NCBI GenBank assembly: GCA_013115125.1
Contig: JABANN010000031.1
Span: 1 to 64,000, forward strand
Direction: 5' to 3'
DNA from: Perkinsus olseni
Taxonomy: Eukaryota; Perkinsozoa; Perkinsida
Length of the DNA stretch: 64,000 nt
The notes below the pieces were generated by a model that saw only the letters and a program-made list of their open reading frames with translations, was not told the DNA's origin and made no database searches. This document shows positions 10,113 through 22,244 of the stretch, piece by piece; position 1 is the stretch's first letter, and the number at the start of each line of letters is the position of its first letter. The translations under genes and the position numbers were made by a program.

Positions 10113-11528
10113 TTGTGATCCGTATAATCTACCATGTCAGACGTGTATAATTCTGTTTCCACTCAAAAAAAAAGAAAGTTCGCAGCGGCCGTGAGAGAGA
10201 AACTCGGCAGGTAAGATGAGATTTCGGGATTATCGCTCAATGAGTATTGGTATGATATCAATGCTCATCATGACTGTATCATATGGCTTCCTTACCCATC
10301 TATTTGTGCGGGGATGGTACAGTACTTCTGCCCAACGCGCTATGCGCATGCGTGCAGTCTGAGGTACCGGCTGTCATTGGATTAGGGACCCGAGCCCGGG
10401 TTTGACTTGACGGTTATTCTCACGCACAGTCACTCAGGTTGTGTGAAGTTGTTTCCTCTGCTACTGGTACTCAGTCACCGACTCATTCTCGTGGATCTCT
10501 TTTGCCTGCCGGGCTACTCTTCGATTGTCATTGCGTTTCTCTAGTTATGGATAGGAAGCACGCTGCGTTGACACGTGTGCACTAATCGGTGGCCCAGCGT
10601 CTACGAGGCTAACACAATAGAAGGCGCAGGCACTATAGTATATAGGTTATACCGTAACTTTGGCATCATAGACGCGCTGACTTCATTCAGTCTTGACGCA
10701 TTCCAACGTGATGGTTCGGGCAGACGGCGAGTGATGAACACACTGTGATCCATACGGCGAACAACAGCTCTGCACTTTGTCTCCCAGTTCTCCATAGCTT
10801 CACGGTGAAGCCTTCACTGATTATCTTGAGATCGAAGACTTGGGTTCATCGAAGTACTACAAATACGGTGTTGTTCGCCGATCGAGGGCCGCTGCAGTGC
10901 TGAAGTGGGTGGTGGATTTTACTGTGCAGCCGAATCTGTATTTCGGGTGGTGATCATAAGTTGATGTCAGATAATAACCAAACTGCAGTTCAGCAGTTCT
11001 AACGTCACTTTTAATGAACTTCTAACGGCCCGTTAGTAACGGGCCTCTGAGATGCCTCCGTTCGCCAAACATCTCGAAGCTGCACAATTTCTGAACGATT
11101 TTTGGTAGAAGATTGGTATAATATTCCGCAGATACTTGATAGAGATACCGCGCGTGACGGTGTCACGGTGATACGCTGTGCGTGACCTGAGAGTGGGCGC
11201 CGGTGTTCAGAATGGTGGCGACTGCTTGCTACGGGGGCAGTTATGTGGGTCCTCGACAAGGCGTCTCTCCACTATTTCCACTCATACAGTGCGCCGTGTG
11301 ACTGGGGCGTGCTCACGATACTCGAACTCTACCCATGCCTTTCGTTTATGTACGATGAGCGCTGCGGGCGTTCGCCCTGTGAATTTCCCGTCCATCGAGG
11401 GCTCTCCGTGGGTGAGATCTCTCTGTTCGTTGGTCTGAGGTCCTCGTTTCCCGTCCATTCAGTCTGTCACTCCGACCCAGAGCCGCTTCTTCGCTTCTCG
11501 AAGCTTGGGCTTGACGTTTGCTCTGCTT
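10113..11528. other. Intergenic, with an inverted triplication at 11022-11045
   Basis: No coding exon is supported. An A9 tract lies at 10165-10173. Two overlapping 1-nt-centre palindromes occur at 11022-11036 (7-bp arms) and 11027-11045 (9-bp arms), giving the order CTAACGG, CCGTTAG, TAACGG: the same short sequence direct, inverted, direct. The region just before 11529 is probably the P450 promoter and 5' UTR. Confidence 0.5.
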
Positions 11529-13756
11529 ATGTTGCCAATCACCGACGTCTTCCTCTACGTCGTCGGCAAGGCCACATCAGCGATCCGCTCTCGACCTTTC
11601 GTCGGCCTTCTCACAGCTGCAGCTGTAGTATCCCTCTATCGCCTCAAGAAGCACCGCAAGCGTAAAGCACCATCACTTCGTGCCGCATTCGGCGGACCTA
11701 CAAGAGTAAGCCTTGCTTGTTTCACCATCTGATCTGAATTCGGTGCTGCTGATGAGTATTTTTTAGTTCTGCAACACCCTGCTCGGACTCGTTCCGGAGT
11801 CCATACAGCATACTATCTCTACCTCAGAAATCTTAGCCGACACCTACGGGGATGCCTTCGCGATGAGGTAGCCCGTGTCCACTGGTGGTTGAATCAATGC
11901 GATTGATGTGGATTATCTGCTCATTCAGAGTTTGCGATTATTAGTTCTCCTCTGTTTCAGAATTCTGGGTCGAGACTGTCTCATCCTCACAAATGGGAAG
12001 TTGATTAGGGAAGTTCTCAAGAAGCGGCCTCACAGCTTCGTTAGGTCCTTCAATGACTTATCGAGCATCTCTGGCATGCTGACTACGGAAGGAGAGGAGT
12101 GGAAGCGACCCACAGGCGACTGGGAGCCCCGGCCTTCAACGCAGCCAATGCGACAGCAATGGTACCAGGACTTTCGCTTGTCGCCAAGAGATTTGTGAGT
12201 TCACGCCGGGGGAAGCATTTGTCACCATCCCGTAACCAATGGCAATACCAACTATCAGGTACGCCTACTGGAAAAGTCAGTCAGCCAGGATGGCAATCGG
12301 ATAGTTTGGGAACCCAAGAAATCGTTCCTGCCGGTTGTATTTGACTGCCTGTGCATTTGTGTATTTGGAAAGGACTTTCATCTCGTGAACCCCGACGGTG
12401 AGAACGTCACGTGGATTTGTCACCCCCGGCTCATATTCGTGCTTAGGGCTCTTTGTTTTCCCTTATTTTACAGGGAAAAATAAGAAAACAATTCTCATTA
12501 TTTTCAGACTTGCCAGCTCCTGATGGATCTCAAGGGATCATAGGAGCGATAGAGGACCTCACGACCGGCGCAGATCACATCCTCACTCGTGTCTTCCACC
12601 CCATCATGGCCCGAGATTGCTTCCCGTGGAATTTGCACCCGATGATAAAGAAAGTAGGAGTGGAAGTGTCTGCGATTGTCTCATCCCCACGCAGTTCCAC
12701 TCTGGACTCCGGCGCTTGAGCGAGTTCAGTGAAGATCTTGCCGCAGAGAGGAGAGCAGAAGAAGATTCAGCAAACCGAGTGGACCTCCTCAGCAAGCTTC
12801 TTCATTTGCGCAAGGAGGATCTCCAAGGAAATCTTGTGACGTAAGCTCTCATCGAAAGTTCTGCTGCGAGGTGTTAGATTGAGCATGAAGTCCCTTGTTG
12901 TAGGTTCTTCGTCGCTGGTAGCGACACGACAGCTTTGAGCGTTTCTTGGTGTGTTTGCTACCTTTGCCTTTACCCTCATGTGCAAGCAAGAGCTCGGGCA
13001 GAAGTTGACCTGCTCGGTCACGATCCGGAGACCATTGACGATCTCGACCATTTACCCTTCATTAGAAGCTGCCTCCTAGAGTCGTACATACGAGTAGTCG
13101 CTCATCTATAACTTCCTGGTGTGTCCTGGATCTACGATCAGCTACAGCCTGCCATCGTCGCGCTCGGGCACGAAGCCTTAATAACCGAGGTGTCCGTCGG
13201 TGGAAAGAAAGTGGCAGCAGGAACTACGGTTGTCACTTTGGTTCGTAAACATTTGCGGACTGATGCAGGGGGCGGAAGCCTGTTCAAGTAAGTATTCTGG
13301 CAACTGCGCTCCAAAACGTTGACGCCTCTCTGAGTATTCCCCCTAGCTCGTGATGGTTGAGTTCACGCTTGAATTCGAGGCGTCAAATCATAATAATAAT
13401 CGTGGTTAATTTGTGATAGCCACTCTGTGGGTTCACACGCCCTGTCAGCTCCCGTCGGGACATGCACCCTGAATGATGGTCATGCATGCTGCTCTCGCAG
13501 GCCCGATCGATGGCTCAGCTCTGACGGCTCCGTGGACCGAGCTCGTGTCCAAGACCTTCTATCATTTGGGTCCGGTCCCAGACAGTGCCCCGGAAGGGAC
13601 ACGGCTGTCACGGCAGGCACTGTTCTGTTGGCCACGATACTGAGACATTTCGAGGACATTAAGCATAACTCCGATATATCTGAAGTCAGAGCAAGAAGTT
13701 CCGTCAGTACCTGGCCGGATAAGTTAACAGTGTCGATGTCCCCTAGGAAGATTTGA
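11529..13756 (+). CDS. Cytochrome P450 monooxygenase, 9 exons
   Basis: Haem-thiolate monooxygenase, probably anchored in the ER by its N-terminal hydrophobic segment (VGLLTAAAVVSLY followed by basic residues). Exons: 11529-11705, 11767-11867, 11961-12194, 12259-12397, 12508-12653, 12695-12840, 12904-13093, 13142-13287, 13501-13756. All junctions are GT-AG and phases close, giving about 511 residues, normal for the family. Visible motifs are the I-helix oxygen-binding AGSDTT (exon 7), the FKPDRW region spanning exons 8/9 and the haem loop FGSGPRQCPGR with its Cys ligand (exon 9). The K-helix ExxR is not clean: exon 7 ends ESYIR. One base appears missing near 12101-12110 in exon 3: a sequencing error or a null allele. 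The substrate is unknown. Confidence 0.92.
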
Positions 13757-14577
13757 CCACCGTCATTCTGTAATCGTTAGAACAGTCTTGTGGCTGCAAA
13801 GACGGTTGTTTGCTGTTAACCCCGTCAAATTCTAGTCTCAGATTGAGCCTCTCAGTTGTTCGATTCCCACACATTTTGTACTGCCTCGTCCTTTGCTAGA
13901 TGGACTGCGTTCTGAAGTCTTCATTCTGTATTTGCAAAGTCGATTCATTATTACTTTCATCTTTGAGTCACCTGCCGAACATACGTTCTGCTGATCTTCG
14001 CCTGATCCTCGCATGCGAGCTAAGCTCGATGTTCGTCGAATTCTCCTATGCCAAATTTGCCTAGCTGCAAAACGCTGTCTGACAGCGGCTGTTATCAACC
14101 ACTTCAACAGGTTGAGTCCGTTCTCTCGGTTCCTAGAGGATGGACTATTTCGAAGGAACCATATCGGAGCTCGAATACAAGCACCGGTGCCTATCACCGA
14201 TTGTGAGGAACACCTTTCAAGGAGATCTACTTTTCAAGATAAGATGGTGTTGAGTGCAGCTGCAACAGGCCGGGCGGGTTAAGTAGTTTTTGTCAACGAT
14301 AACGTCCACAGAGCCAGCAATGTGTGCGCTTCTAGTATTGGGCGATGTGAATATTTCGCGCACGATTATAGCCGCGCAGCATACTATAGGCAATAGGTTA
14401 TCCGAGAGTTTGAAGTGGAGTCCCGGGTAGAAGTGGCTCTGGAGAAAATGTGGTTCAAGAAAGGAAATTGTGTTGAGAGAATTGTGGCAGAGAAGGGGAT
14501 ATAGCGATTCGTCGGGCCCGGCCGCCACTTGTCAGTTTTGGCAGGGGATCTCTGTTAACAGTCATTAAGTGCCGAGC
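13757..14577. other. Intergenic; one uncertain plus-strand frame
   Basis: A plus-strand ATG frame at 14013-14282 (89 codons) has a mildly plausible composition (Leu/Arg-rich) but no motif, no clear splice signals and no family resemblance. I do not call it a gene. The remainder looks non-coding and probably holds the P450 3' UTR and the promoter of the next gene. Confidence 0.4.
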
Positions 14578-15466
14578 ATGGCGGGCCGGGGTCGAGGGCC
14601 TCCTGGGAGAGCGATCGACTTGACGATACCGAAAGTCGTCATAAATGCAGCCAATGTGATCCACGATTACGCACAAAACTGCCTCGGCCTGGGCGAGCGG
14701 ACGTCCAACTGGAACGGCGCTAGAGAATGCGTGAAGTACTTTCGTGCTTGCAATGCCGAGGTAATGGCAATGAGACTGCTGCGAAGGGCACCTACAATGG
14801 CAGGTAAAATTAATTGTGCAACACGGCCTTGCCAATGACATTCCCGAGGATATACGAGAAATGTGTGATGATATTCCGAAGTGTGATGCCAATCCTGGCT
14901 CCAGTGACGACCTGTCCACCATCATAGCAGCCTCCATAATAGACGGGTAATACCACTGCCGCAGCGCGAAGAGCGGGCCCACAATCATGTAGATGTTAGT
15001 AGTGTTTATTGGAATGACTCTTCTAGAAATATGTAAACTTAGTATGATGCGTCTTAAATTGATGATGATGGTGTAAGCATTCACGTGCCCGATGCTATGT
15101 TACTCTAACGTGCCGGACGCGCGGTACGGAAGTTCTCAGGAAGAAATCCTAACAACTTTCAGATCGTCATTGCGGCGGCAGATGGCATACTGCGTATCAC
15201 GTATACTGATTATCATATTTTTACTGACACGCGGGTTTCTATAAACTCCTGTATATCTCCACTGTGTAGGTATTTCGTTGACAATGACAAGTACCGAGAT
15301 CACAAGGAAAACTCTGCACTTCCTGATGATATTGGACGGTGACAACGACTCCCTCTTGGCTACTAGCAGGAGGCTGCCGGTGCCCTTCTCAGGTTTTTGC
15401 GGACGAAGGACTCGGCGCGGCATATTTACTATTGCTGGATGGACGGGCGGTTTACGCCCTTTTTGA
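14578..15466 (+). CDS. NYN/PIN-like ribonuclease (Regnase/ZC3H12-type)
   Basis: The protein opens with a short Gly/Arg-rich leader, then KVVINAANVIHDY, matching the first acidic-loop strand of Zc3h12a-like NYN domains (family form VVIDGxNVAxxxG). NWNGARECVKYF corresponds to the family segment FSxRGIxLCVDYF, and DGYFVDNDKYRDH to the conserved VSNDxYRD. Exons: 14578-14760, 14804-14946, 15270-15338, then either a spliced exon from 15370 or a frame slip, ending at 15466. The usual first Asp (VVID) is Asn here (VVIN), which could weaken metal binding. No CCCH zinc finger is visible. The family cleaves RNA in decay pathways; the target is unknown. Confidence 0.7.
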
Positions 15467-15988
15467 ATAGGGGGATGGAAGGGGCTGGTAATGGGGCGGA
15501 GCTAGCGTGGCTAGGCTGATCGAGACTAAGGTTTTCTATCGCCCTGGAGCCTCGAGGTGCGGACGGCATGCAGCCGCTCGCCCAAGGCGCAGATGGTGAC
15601 GTCGTCGTCTAGTGAGGACTTGGAAATGCAGCCAGTCCCGTCACGGCGTCGGACAGAGAGAAGAGTAGGAGGCTGATGCAACAGAGGTTATTTTGAGATT
15701 GTTGTATCAGTTAGATAGGTGGGAAGTAGCTGCCCCTAGTAGACCACTGATGTCTATGGACAAATGGCGGGTAGTTGCTGCCACCGCCACATTGTGGGTT
15801 GACCCGCCCTCGACCTCCAGCGGCGGCCACTGGGGACGTTCCTACAAGGATAAGGTCCCTAAGGGTACTACCGGGCACACAACCGGGAAGAAGCGATTTT
15901 CGCTCCGCTAATGTATGCTGCGTGATGGACTATCGTAGACGAGACTCGAGTTTAGATCTTTAGCGGGCCGAGTTCAGCTGTGGGGACC

Positions 15989-18304
15989 ATGGCAGAGGCT
16001 CTTTTACTTTCAGGGACGATCATCTCGCAAGAGTCGCCTCTCATGAACTTCGGCCCCAAACTTGGCGTTGCATTCCGGACGCGTGAAGGGTCGTGGGTGC
16101 ACGTTTACGAAGTAGACAAGAGTGGACAGCGAGTGCCCGTGTTGGTGCCCCTCAACAGCTCAGTACCGCACATAATTGGGGAGAGTAATCCGGCACCGCC
16201 GACGAGCTGACACCTTCATTCCTTCCACGACGCTGTGTTGCGTTCGCACAGTAACCTCGGCAGTGGGGGAGTTGGAAATTGTTCGCTCAGCACGGCGGCC
16301 ATTCTCGTTATGAACCGAGCTACCAGGCTCCTGGTTACTCAGGCGTATCGGTAAGGTTAGTTCTCCCGGTTGGGAGCTTCGGCTACGCTGCTGTCGAATC
16401 AGGGTAGCTCTCGTGGACTTGGGATTCTGTGTAACTGCTCATGGGTGTTCTTACCCCTCCCCTACACGTTCTCGTCGGCGGGATAGCTACGCATGGCCTT
16501 GCCCTTCAGCCATCTTTACTGCATGCCATTCACACCGTCAGGCCTTCTGTTTTTCACGGCTACACCGTCCTTCATCAGAGCTGCTACAGGGGGTGTTGCC
16601 CTCTCCCGGCTGCTACCGATGGAGGGGATATGCAGCCGCAGGGAGGCTAAATCGTAAGCCAGCCGTGCCATGACGGTGCTCCTGTTCGCACGGGCTGTCT
16701 AGGTTCATTGAACTCGGACACGTCAAGGTTGACGGATCTATCGTCACTGATGGCGCAATGATGGTATCTTTTATTCTGTTCGGACCCGTCGTCAACCTCG
16801 AAAGCTAGGTACCCGAGGGTGCGGCCGTGGAGCTCACTAAGCGAGCCCTCGACGTCCAGGCCAACAAAGCAACTATACTCCTGCACAAGCCACTGTGACC
16901 TACTCTTCAATTTCGTGGCGCGGTGACGATTCTCCCAGGCATTACGCTTCGTGCCAAGCCGAGATGTACCACAAGCCTTCGGCTCGACGGCTTCTGACGC
17001 CGTCACAGCGCTGGGAGGCCTGCGCGACCAACCACGACCCTCGGCAGCTCCGGAAGCTGGTAGAGCGATTTTGAGAGTGTCTTCGTCGACTCCCTCGTTC
17101 AGCTCATCGCCGGTCGGCTGGACTCTGACAGTAGTGGGCTGCTAGTTTACACTCAGGATGGGAGGGTCGCCAAGGCGGTTAGCGATCGCAATAGTACGCC
17201 AAGTTGCATCACCGTTGGTCGCACTTCGGCGTCCCAGGTACGGTACCGATGGAGTACGAAGTCGCCCTGAGAGCACCCTGCAATGACGATCAGCTGCAAA
17301 TGCTGAACCGTGGCATGCTCATAGATGGGAAGCAGGTTGATGGCTGCGAGGTCTCGAGGGTTGAGGAGAGCGATGACAAGTGAGACCACCGTCAAGCACT
17401 TTTTGAAGGGGAGTCCTTTTAGGTTGTCACGTATTAGAGTAGTTGTGCGGTCACAAGTACTGTCACGACAGCTACAGCGCATGCTTGCCCAGAGTGGCGT
17501 ATCGTTCATGTACTTGCATCGTGTAAGTGTTGGCAATGTTCAACTGGGAGATTTACCAGTTGGCCGTTGGCGCACTCTCGGACGGGATGAAAGTTTCTGA
17601 CACTCTTGCTTGTTTTGTTCGTTCAAGTCATTTTTCTACAAGAGACTTCCCTGGGTGCTAACGAGTGTACATCACAGGTGTATCGCGCCCTCTCGTGAGA
17701 ACAGGGTCAAATAGGGTTTCCCTGTATATCCCTGAGGAAGGAGTGCCCAGCAGCTCTCTCAACTCTCAACAAAAGTTTGTAAACTTTGGCGAAAACGGCC
17801 GCCTGTGACGGTTACATGGCAAGGAACTCACCCCACCTCTCTCGGTGGCCGGCTCTGGATTTCATAGACTGCCCCACTATCATGCTCAGTCCCCCAGTCG
17901 TGCAGGTAGCATAGCGAATGTGCCTAGACACAACCGTAACACTGGCGATTATAGATGACCCCTCACATGCCCGCGTGAGGGTTCGGTATGCCCCCGTACT
18001 CTCCTTGTTGGTACCTGTTAGAACAAGAGCTATTGCGGGAGTCTGTTGCGGTGGCTCTATCTCACTGGAGCCCATGCGTCCCTGGCGGCGCCTTGACTGG
18101 TGGTGGCGTTTGAATATCGTACAGCCAGTGCTCTCGACCAGGCTTCCACCAGAACCTGTCGCCAACATCGATCACATCTCGGACGTTGCCGGATCTCACG
18201 AGTCGTTCAAGCCCTCGCCGGCGTGCGCCCGGATGGTTACACTCTGTAGGGGCGTCAAGGGGCTCGGTACCTATCGAAAGGCAGTAGAACGACGGGGATT
18301 GTAG
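15989..18304 (+). CDS. Unrecognised multi-exon gene
   Basis: I do not recognise the product. Coherent coding segments on the plus strand are: 15989-16210 (starts MAEALLLSG, reads FGPKLGVAFRTREGSWVHVY), 16703-16894 (VKVDGSIVTDGAMM; one in-frame TAG near 16792), 16939-17237 (with a frame slip in the T4 run near 17070, then LVQLIAGRLDSDSSGLLVY), about 17252-17379 (MEYEVALRAPCNDDQLQ), 17423-17522 and an open frame to 18304. Several boundaries are good GT-AG sites. The segments may belong to one gene or two. The 3' end overlaps the converging minus-strand gene by about 34 nt. Confidence 0.45.
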
Positions 18305-19904
18305 CCCCTCACCCCCTGAGGTGCCACGGAGTAGCCCATGGCTTGCGCCATCTGAGCAGCTGCAGCTTGCATTGCAGCACTCTGAGAGTACCTTCAGAAT
18401 AACAACCATCATACCCTCCGACCGGTGCGCACTGACTTCGCGTTATTGGCCATTTGGCGGGCCACCTCCGCCGCCCTGCTTGCCTCAGCCTCGGCCCGAG
18501 TAACCATATGCTCGGCCACTGCAGCTCTGTGCGAGGCTTGAGACAAGAGACGTTCGATCAGCTGAGATATAGCAAGTGTGCGCTATATATTCGACATTTG
18601 TCTCACATTGGTCGCTAAGGCAGCCTTCACTGCAGTCTGATTCACAAGGCGCTGGGCGCTGGCAACGGCCGACGAGGCCTCCAAAGCAGCGTCATGCAGC
18701 AGACGTTCGCCGGCCAGTCTCGTCAGAAACACGTACCCTAGAGTATGCACCCTGGAGAAGAGAGGGCTGTTACACGTTCAGCCTCTTACCGTCAGATTTG
18801 GACTTGAGGTCGCCAGAGAGCTGCTGCGCCTTATTGATTTTCGATCCCCACAAATGCCGCCACTTGTCTGTCTCGTGTACTTTCGTGAAGCGCAGTGCCT
18901 AGCTGGACGAAAACTATCAACGCCCCAGAACGCAGCACCTGCTTTTTGGTAAGCGTCGAAGAGATCGTGCTCCGTCTTATCCGCGCCGGGGAATGCAGTG
19001 GAATGGATTCGATGACCGCTCGCCTATCACAAAGTCATTGGCTCTTTGACTATTCGGCACGGCATCACATTCTGGTCGTGGGTGACAGCGAAGCTCGCCT
19101 TCTTGGGTTCGTCAGCGAGGTGCTGCATTGCCTTCGCGAACTCGGCTTTTCGAGCAGCATCCAGTGACTTTGTTGCAAGCGTCTGATACCGAAGCAAGAA
19201 TGATTAGTCGAATTCGGAGGACGCGTCACATGGGCCATAAGCGCCTGCTTAGTGGCTGTGTCCACCATTTTCTGGGCGAGCTTCTGACTAGTGATGGCCT
19301 GGCTGGCGATTTGGTCAACCTGTGCGGCACCGGTCACCGCAGCAGCCACTTGCTGCAGCGGACCAGATGTTGGCCGTCCTTCTGCATCTGCTCACCAATG
19401 AGGGCCGCCCACCGCATCAGCTTGCTCGCATCCCGCTGTGTTTGCAGCACGTAACTAATGAGTGCCGCATAGCATCTCCGAGGAGCCCAGCTTGCAGGTG
19501 GCTACTCATGGGTCTTCTCGCGCATCACTTCGATGTCCCCAGCAGCCGAGTCGGCCTGCCGCGAGATATGTCGATCGGCCAGCACTCGAGCCTCACCATC
19601 TTGGAGGCAACGAAAGCATGGTTGGCCCAGTTGGTCGCGGCCTCTGCTGGTGGCGGCGGAAGACTGTTGGGACGTGGTGGATGATGCCACTCCCGACTGA
19701 AGCCTGCAGGACGTGGCCCAGAGCGTTCAGCTGGGCCGTACCGTCGTCCACCTCGTAGCCTGGCCCCTTGAACACTGGACACGTGCACTTCCATTTTCCT
19801 GGTGTTTCCTTCGAGCCTTTGGCAGGGTGCTTTGATGCGCCGTGGTGCTTCAACGCAGCGTGACCGTGATGAGCTGCTGTCGAGTGATGCGCGTTAGGGC
19901 TCAC
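18271..19904 (-). CDS. Ala/Gln-rich alpha-helical protein
   Basis: Multi-exon minus-strand gene. Coding segments read as long amphipathic helices rich in Ala, Gln and Lys: a His-rich N-terminal stretch (19904 downwards) with KWKCTCPVF, then NWANHAFVASKM, LISYVLQTQRDASKL, QVDQIASQAITSQKLAQKM, and after an intron starting at the GTGACG beyond ALMAH, LDAARKAEFAKAMQHL. Later exons read ALRFTKVHETDKWRHLWGS, ALEASSAVASAQRLV and AEVARQMANNAK. The C-terminus GYNPRRSTAFR stops at 18271. No enzymatic motif is visible; it is probably a structural or cytoskeletal protein. One single-base slip is likely near 19355. The true start is not fixed; the open frame at 19904 begins with GTG, so an upstream exon is expected. 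Confidence 0.55.
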
Positions 19905-20234
19905 ATGACCTGTTAAGTGCCGAAATGGACTCTGACTGTATAGACGGACGACAATCCAGGAGCGCTGGGTCGCGTCAAGGCGTTCCGAAAGGTTCTACGT
20001 TGCCCCTGTGCTATCTCGGGAGAGAAGAATCGCCTATCGAAGCCAAAGACTGAATAGGTGGGCAAGCAGGCTGATCATGAAAAGAAACGCTACACACCTG
20101 CGAGGTAATGATGCGCTTGCTTCTCGCCCAGGAAAGCCGTCGTTGGCAGTGAGGGAAGGGCATGCGGTAAAACAAGGACCATCAGGAGGACAGATATCCG
20201 AGAGTAGCCCTAACGCGACGACAACGGTAGACCA

Positions 20235-21984
20235 TCACCCGTTGAACCGCACAGCTGCATTGGAATCAACCCATTTGATATGCCACACAAGAGACCACAA
20301 GCCATGGCCAAATATCTCCCATCGCTTGCCAGCCTTCAGCTCTACGAAGCCGTCGGGCCCGGCGCAGTTGACAGGACCGATGCCCTTGAGTAGCACTGTT
20401 AGACGAGCGTCCATGAGGCAGCGTATCATGAGCGGCTGAACATCATCGCTGAGATGTAGGAGGGGATTCGCCACCACACCCAAGTCACGGCTGACGACGA
20501 AGTACTCGCTGTTGTAAGGCGCCCAGGACTGCAGGTCCTCCTCGAGCAGAGAGCGCCAATCGAGAGGCAGGTCAAAGGGCATCAACGGCGGCGGCCACGT
20601 CCGCTCCTGTGAGTCAAGGATATCGAATCTGGAATCAAGGACTAGCTGGAAGGGCCGACCGCAGACCGAGAGCCAATGGTTCGAGCTCAGCTGATAGGCG
20701 GCCCCCGCTGAGCCGCCATGCGCCATCTTGCGCCTTGCGAACTGCACTATGAGGCTCCTGTGAGGAGTCGTCCCTCTCGGCATCATCGCGTACGTGTTCA
20801 AGATGTTCCTGGCGCCTGTGTGCCAGTTAGAGGCAGCGAAGTAGCCTAGCTTCAACTGCTTGTCCTTCTCCAGGGGATTGGGTATCGAGTCCCTGATAGC
20901 CTTGGATTTCATGCGCCATGAAAACTCGTGGTGGATCGCTGTCACTTCTGTGATCTCGTTGACCTCCCACAGGCTAGCACTTTCGAGAAGGAAGAAGCGC
21001 CTCGTCGAAAAGGCGGCTTGTCCGAGGACTATGAGTAAAGCAAGGAGTGCTCTCCAAGAGACCCCCGTCCTGTTGAAACCATTCTCGGTCTTAGCCGGCA
21101 AGAAAAGCAGCGTAGAAGACAACATGTTGAGCGGGAAAAATTGGATGCTCTGGAAGAGCCATGACAGGTTAGTGAGATGGAATGATATGAACATGCTTAG
21201 ACACGCGTAGGTGGCGAGGGTCTTCCGAGCGGTGACGGAGGCCAGTAGAAGAGGGCCGCCAACCAGATCGAGGAGGAGGCCGCCCCAGGCTAGAAGTTGG
21301 GCCAGCTGGAGTAGCGTCATGTGGTTGGGGACGAGGGCATCGACGAAAGGGAAGTCCCAGTTGTGCAGCATGGTCTCGGTGATGTAGCCGCTGAGCCAAG
21401 CTTCCGATATCTTACTGACACCCGCCATGAAGTAGGTCCAGCCGAGGAGGAAACGGAAGGCAAAATAATACCACGACGGGACCGTGCTGACCGCCCGCTC
21501 AGTGTTGAAGGCGCTGTCGTCATCTCGGATGCCGCCAGAGTAGCTCAACAGCGAGTCCGCCGTGTCCATCACTTCTGGCCTCTCTCGGTCTTTGAGCTCT
21601 GTGCCGTGGTTGTGGTCGTCGCTTGGGCCCGATGGTGCATACTCAGAATCAGTGATAGTGAAGAGAGCCAGCTCGAGGATGTTGAGATAGTAGTGGTTGT
21701 TCCAGTTGGTGAAGTCGGATACTCTCAGGTAGGAGTAGACTATAAGAAGGGGGAGACTAGTCCAGCAAGACGGTTCCAGTGCGATGAAGCAGACGCTCAC
21801 AAAGCAACCTGAGGAAGAAGATTCAGGAGGAATCTTTGCAGTGCGAGCGTGACTGAATTATTCAGCCGACCGGCTCACCGACGATGAGGGCGAGATCTAG
21901 AGTGAATGGTGTAAGGGGGACGTCAAAAGGGAGCTCCGCCGGGGCCACTGGACTGAAGCCTGAAGAAGAGTTCACTGGCCTCAT
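20235..21984 (-). CDS. Vitamin K-dependent gamma-carboxylase-like (HTTM) protein
   Basis: Two exons, 21984-21879 and 21808-20235, joined by a 70-nt GT-AG intron, give 559 residues starting MRPVNSSSG. The N-terminal half is a multi-pass membrane region of the HTTM/gamma-carboxylase type: LLIVYSYLRV, NNHYYLNILELALF, FAFRFLLGWTYFMAGVSK (the family's conserved FxxAGxxK pattern), LLAWGGLLLDLVGGPLLL and a later LLALLIVLGQAAF. The C-terminal half is soluble, with a conserved-looking WHTGARNILNTYAM segment. In animals this family carboxylates Glu using vitamin K hydroquinone in the ER. Whether this protist protein does so, or is another HTTM enzyme, cannot be told from sequence alone. It was probably mis-startable at a GTG by naive ORF calling; the ATG exon fixes the N-terminus. 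Confidence 0.75.
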
Positions 21985-22244
21985 TTTGCACCATTTGAGG
22001 CCTCACCCTGGGACATGATCTCAGCGGCATGATCGGAGAACCACAGGAGCTCTAGTAGTATGACAAAGCCAAAGCATCTCCGGTACAGCATGAACGGTCG
22101 CCCGTCGCTTCGGCCGGTGAACCAGGACGAAAGAGGTTGTCGCATCACCATTGAGGTAGAGCCTGCTAGGTCTTCTATTCGGGTCCAAGTTTGCGTTACA
22201 CACGACTAAGTACAACACGACTCAAGAGTTCAGAAATCGATCTA

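Noticed and set aside
14455-15084. Minus-strand open frame of 209 codons
   Set aside because: It is the antisense of the NYN ribonuclease exons and has no domain; the plus-strand reading has family motifs and phase-correct introns.
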